Positions 61,389-64,000 of a DNA stretch of 64,000 bases are shown here, piece after piece. Position numbers and translations under genes: made by a program. The stretch's first letter is position 1; every line of letters begins with the position of its first letter. This stretch comes from Nematopogon swammerdamellus (lineage: Eukaryota > Arthropoda > Insecta > Lepidoptera > Adelidae): contig OX336349.1 of the NCBI GenBank assembly GCA_946902875.1, positions 8,331,891-8,395,890 of the forward strand, in the 5' to 3' direction. Below the pieces are notes generated by a model. That model was given only the letters and a program-made list of their open reading frames with translations. It made no database searches and was not told the DNA's origin.

Positions 61389-63132
61389 GTTGTTGTTGTT
61401 AGGTTTGGGGTTGGCTCTAGGCCTGCAAACTAATCCCGCTTGGTTGGGGACCTTCGTGCAAAACCCCGCAGGCTCCAGCTACCCCAGCCAGCCTATGTCT
61501 TCCATGAAAGCCACAAGTCGACCGGGGTGTCTGCAGACCGCCGCAACGGAAGATGGGGAGCGGAGTATGTCCCTTCGTTGGTTGTCAAGCACACTGCACT
61601 CCAACAAAACATGCTCGGCCGTTTCATCCGTCGCCAAGCATCCTCTGCATAGTGGACTATCCGTAATACCCATCGTGTGTAGATGTTTATTTAGTGAGCA
61701 GTGACCGCTCATCAGACCAACGGCTATTTTTAGCTTAGCCCGGGCCAGGTTGATAAGCTTCCGAGCCAGCCTTCGGTCTGGTTTAGGAAGGGCAGCTCTC
61801 GACTGTCTGCAATCTGAGAGGCCCTTCCATCTGTCCCTGTGTTTCCGTGATGTCGACGCGTGCAACCAAGATCTCTGTGTGCTCGCTGACGGCATTATCA
61901 CGGGTTCCGCTCCTATAGGTATAGTTCTGGATCCTCTTCGGGCGAGGTCATCAGCGCTGTCATTTCCGTCGTCTTCGTTGTGGCCTTTTATCCACTGGAG
62001 GATCACCTTGTTATTATTACCTGCAACCTTCTCCAGGGCTCCACGACATTGTAGCACTAGGCCTGAGGTACACCTCTTGCTCTTCAGTGCCATAAGAGTC
62101 GCTGCGCTATCTGAGAGTATCTTGATAATGTACCCTGATACGCCCATCTCAGTCACAGCGGTTGCCGCCTGAAGCACCCCGATTACTTCCGTTTGGAAAA
62201 CGGTTGAGTGTGCACCAAGTGGTACTGATCTGTTGATGTTCAGCTCCAGTGAGAAAATGCCCGCACCGGTTCCGCTGCTTGTCCGTGACCCGTCTGTGAA
62301 GATTCTGAGTTCCGTCTCACTAGATGGGCCAGGGGTTTTTGGTCCTATTATGACCTCGAAATGTTTTTCGAAGACGTGGGTGGTGGGTATCCGATCGGAA
62401 CCTGCCCTTAATAGGGGTAGTTCATTGCACATAGTGTTCAGGACACTTGTGTGCTTTACCGGTTCGTCCCCTTTCCATAGTCCTAGCGCATTGAGCCTTA
62501 GTGCGGACGCCGCTGCCTCCTGTCTGACAAATAGGTCCAGCGGCGTCAGACAGAGCATGGCTTCAATGGCGGCCGTGGGTGTTGTGCGCATACAGCCCGT
62601 AATGCCTATGCAGGCAAGCCTCTGCAGCTTCTCTAATTGCATCGTTGTGGTCCGCAGTTTGGATCTGGGCCACCAGACCACGGCTCCGTAAGATAGCATC
62701 GGTCTCACTATGGCAGTGTACATCCACTGAGTAATTTTGGGGGTTACACCCCACGTTTTTCCCAGCAGCCTGCGACACTGCCAGAATGAGACGGTTGCTT
62801 TTTGTATTTTTTGGTCCAAGTGCCTACTCCAGTTGAGTTTATTGTCAAGAATAATGCCCAGATACTTGACTTGCTCTGACATTGTTAGCATTGTCCCATT
62901 AAGCGTCGGGTATCTAAGGTTCCCGAGCTTCCTTTTGTTCGTGAAGAGAACCATCTCTGTCTTCTTCGCGTTCACCGACAGAGATTGTTCCTTGCACCAG
63001 TCCTCAATGATCTTGAGAGCCCCTTGCATCACTTCACACAGTATCGTTTCGAAGCTCCCATTTATGAGGATGGCAATGTCATCCGCATAGCCGACCGTGT
63101 AGTACCCGGCCTCGTTTAGGCGCCGTTTAGGC
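61389..63132 (-). mobile_element. 5'-truncated RNase H-bearing LINE
   Basis: Bounded by a 12 bp perfect target duplication. The 3' end (plus-strand left side) has a short (AAC)n tail at 61389-61401. The 5' end lies within the reverse transcriptase, so the element was truncated when inserted. It went into a family A repeat. Confidence 0.93.
61479..63132 (-). pseudogene. LINE ORF2 fragment: RT active site to RNase H and zinc knuckle
   Basis: The open frame starts at the truncation point and is uninterrupted for about 550 codons. It begins just before the RT catalytic 'GYADDIAILI' (near 63085), then the thumb ('VKYLGIILDNKLNWSRHL'; 'RPMLSYGAVVWW'). An RNase H domain follows with 'FTDGSR' (Asp), 'FQTEVIGVLQA' (Glu), 'ILSDSAATL' (Asp) and 'WIKGHN..D' (His, Asp), so all catalytic positions are present. 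The C-terminal 'CRGCLATDETAEHVLLEC' is a CCHC-type zinc motif. This architecture fits the I/R1/LOA-type clades. The endonuclease and RT N-terminus are lost, so it cannot move itself. No stop or frameshift is seen, so the insertion is recent. Confidence 0.92.
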
Positions 63133-63144
63133 GCAGTGGACTAT
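63133..63144. repeat. Target site duplication, right copy
   Basis: Identical to 61377-61388. Confidence 0.93.
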
Positions 63145-63197
63145 TCACTGAATCTCCAGTTTAAAAATGTCACATCATCGTTCGAATATCATTTATG

Positions 63198-63615
63198 CAA
63201 AAAAAAACCGGCCACGTGCGAGTCGAACTCGCGCACCGAGGGTTCCGTATCGCCATGTCATGGTTAGCGCCGCTCACGCCATCTATGGCGTGTTATGAAA
63301 TTCTTCATATTAGTTAAAATTCATATGATTAGTTAAAATGCTTCATAGTCTATTCGGTAGATGGCGCGCGCGCATACACTTTTTGGTTTCTTCTCTGGGA
63401 ACCCCCATGAATATTTTACTTTTTCTTATTTTTATTATTTGTTGTTATATCGGCCATAATAATTAATAACACATATTATGTGAAAATTTCAACGGGCTAC
63501 CTATTACGGTTCAAAAGATACAGCCCTCGGACAGACGGACGGACGAACGGACAGACAGACGGCGTAGGCTTAGTAATAGGCTTCCGTACGGGATACGGAA
63601 ACCTAAAAATGCTTT
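63198..63615 (+). repeat. 'cgcacttggccgg' family, near-complete copy
   Basis: It opens 'aaccggccacgtgcgagtcg', contains a 'gccatctatggcg' palindrome, 'tagatggcgcgcgcgc', 'gttgttatatcggcc' and the '(GGAC)n' run at 63531-63560, and closes 'ggatacggaaacctaaaaat'. Confidence 0.8.
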
Positions 63616-63966
63616 GATTTTAACATGGACTTTATTTGAACTAAGTCTGTATTTGCAGTGTGTACAATTCCACCCGAACATTCATTATCACTAACTGTTT
63701 GCTAACCTAACAATATCACTAGATTACATAATAGTTATTCTCACTAACCTCCATCTAGCCGTTCTAACTAAACATTTCTGTTATTTTGTGTTCTAAATTT
63801 GAATTTCAAACATTTAGTTGTTCATGTATTGGTGACATGATGGATAGAAATAGGAATATCCAGAAGGAGCGAACAGTCTATGTAGTCAAAATACTGGTGG
63901 CTGTCTTCTAGCAGAGTTTCGTTCGACACGTAGCATAGCAACATCTCAACATTCTCGGGTGATAAT
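63616..63966. other. No gene recognised
   Basis: Nothing beyond AT-rich DNA. Confidence 0.5.
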
Positions 63967-64000
63967 TTTTATTTTTTATGGAAACTGACGCGGTTGGTTG
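63967..64000 (-). mobile_element. SINE-B, cut by window end
   Basis: 'tttttatggaaactgacgcggttgg' is the terminal SINE-B sequence in reverse. The rest lies beyond the window. Confidence 0.8.

Noticed and set aside
61750..62691. Plus-strand frames of 140 and 152 codons
   Set aside because: Antisense shadows of the RNase H LINE ORF2 fragment.

Overview
The window looks like repeat-rich nuclear DNA from an insect, almost certainly a moth or butterfly. It is AT-rich and has no operons or ribosome binding sites. Nearly every recognisable coding stretch belongs to a transposable element. Several dispersed sequences are ones I associate with Lepidoptera: the 'gcccgcggcttcgctcgcg' terminal sequence, the CATCAT-tailed RTE-like end, the 'cgcacttggccgg' family, and the (TTTGAC)n LINE tail. 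I found no host gene I would defend. A few possible host exons are listed with low confidence.

Layout. 1-20 kb: AT-rich DNA with scattered SINEs, LINE 3' ends and fold-back elements, including an ~860 bp inverted tandem array at 17.77-18.62 kb. 20-24 kb: a fold-back element, a dispersed-repeat copy, a TA-flanked MITE, and directly against it an intact Tc1-type DD34E transposon with doubled repeats at each end. 24-51 kb: more SINEs (two of them head-to-head inverted pairs), LINE tails, a 188 bp tandem duplication, a ~190 bp GA microsatellite and some perfect hairpins. 51.1-58.5 kb: a three-layer nest. A 16 bp minisatellite was split by an internally deleted LINE whose first ORF carries a PHD-like finger, and that LINE was split by a full-length ~5.6 kb LINE on the minus strand. 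59-64 kb: LINE fragments and a 5'-truncated RNase H LINE with a clear 12 bp target duplication.

The most interesting observation is in the full-length minus-strand LINE. ORF1 (coiled coil plus GDS/SGNH-like domain) and ORF2 (endonuclease plus reverse transcriptase) overlap in the -1 relation. ORF2 has no ATG before the first conserved endonuclease motif. Near the end of ORF1, in the correct frame, lies a canonical slippery heptamer T TTT TTA, followed 12 nt later by a perfect 7 bp GC-rich stem-loop. This suggests a programmed -1 frameshift making an ORF1-ORF2 fusion. A second theme is a SINE family whose head combines a tRNA-type A box with a segment closely resembling the internal promoter region of 5S rRNA. 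It shares a central module with a second SINE that has a different tRNA head.
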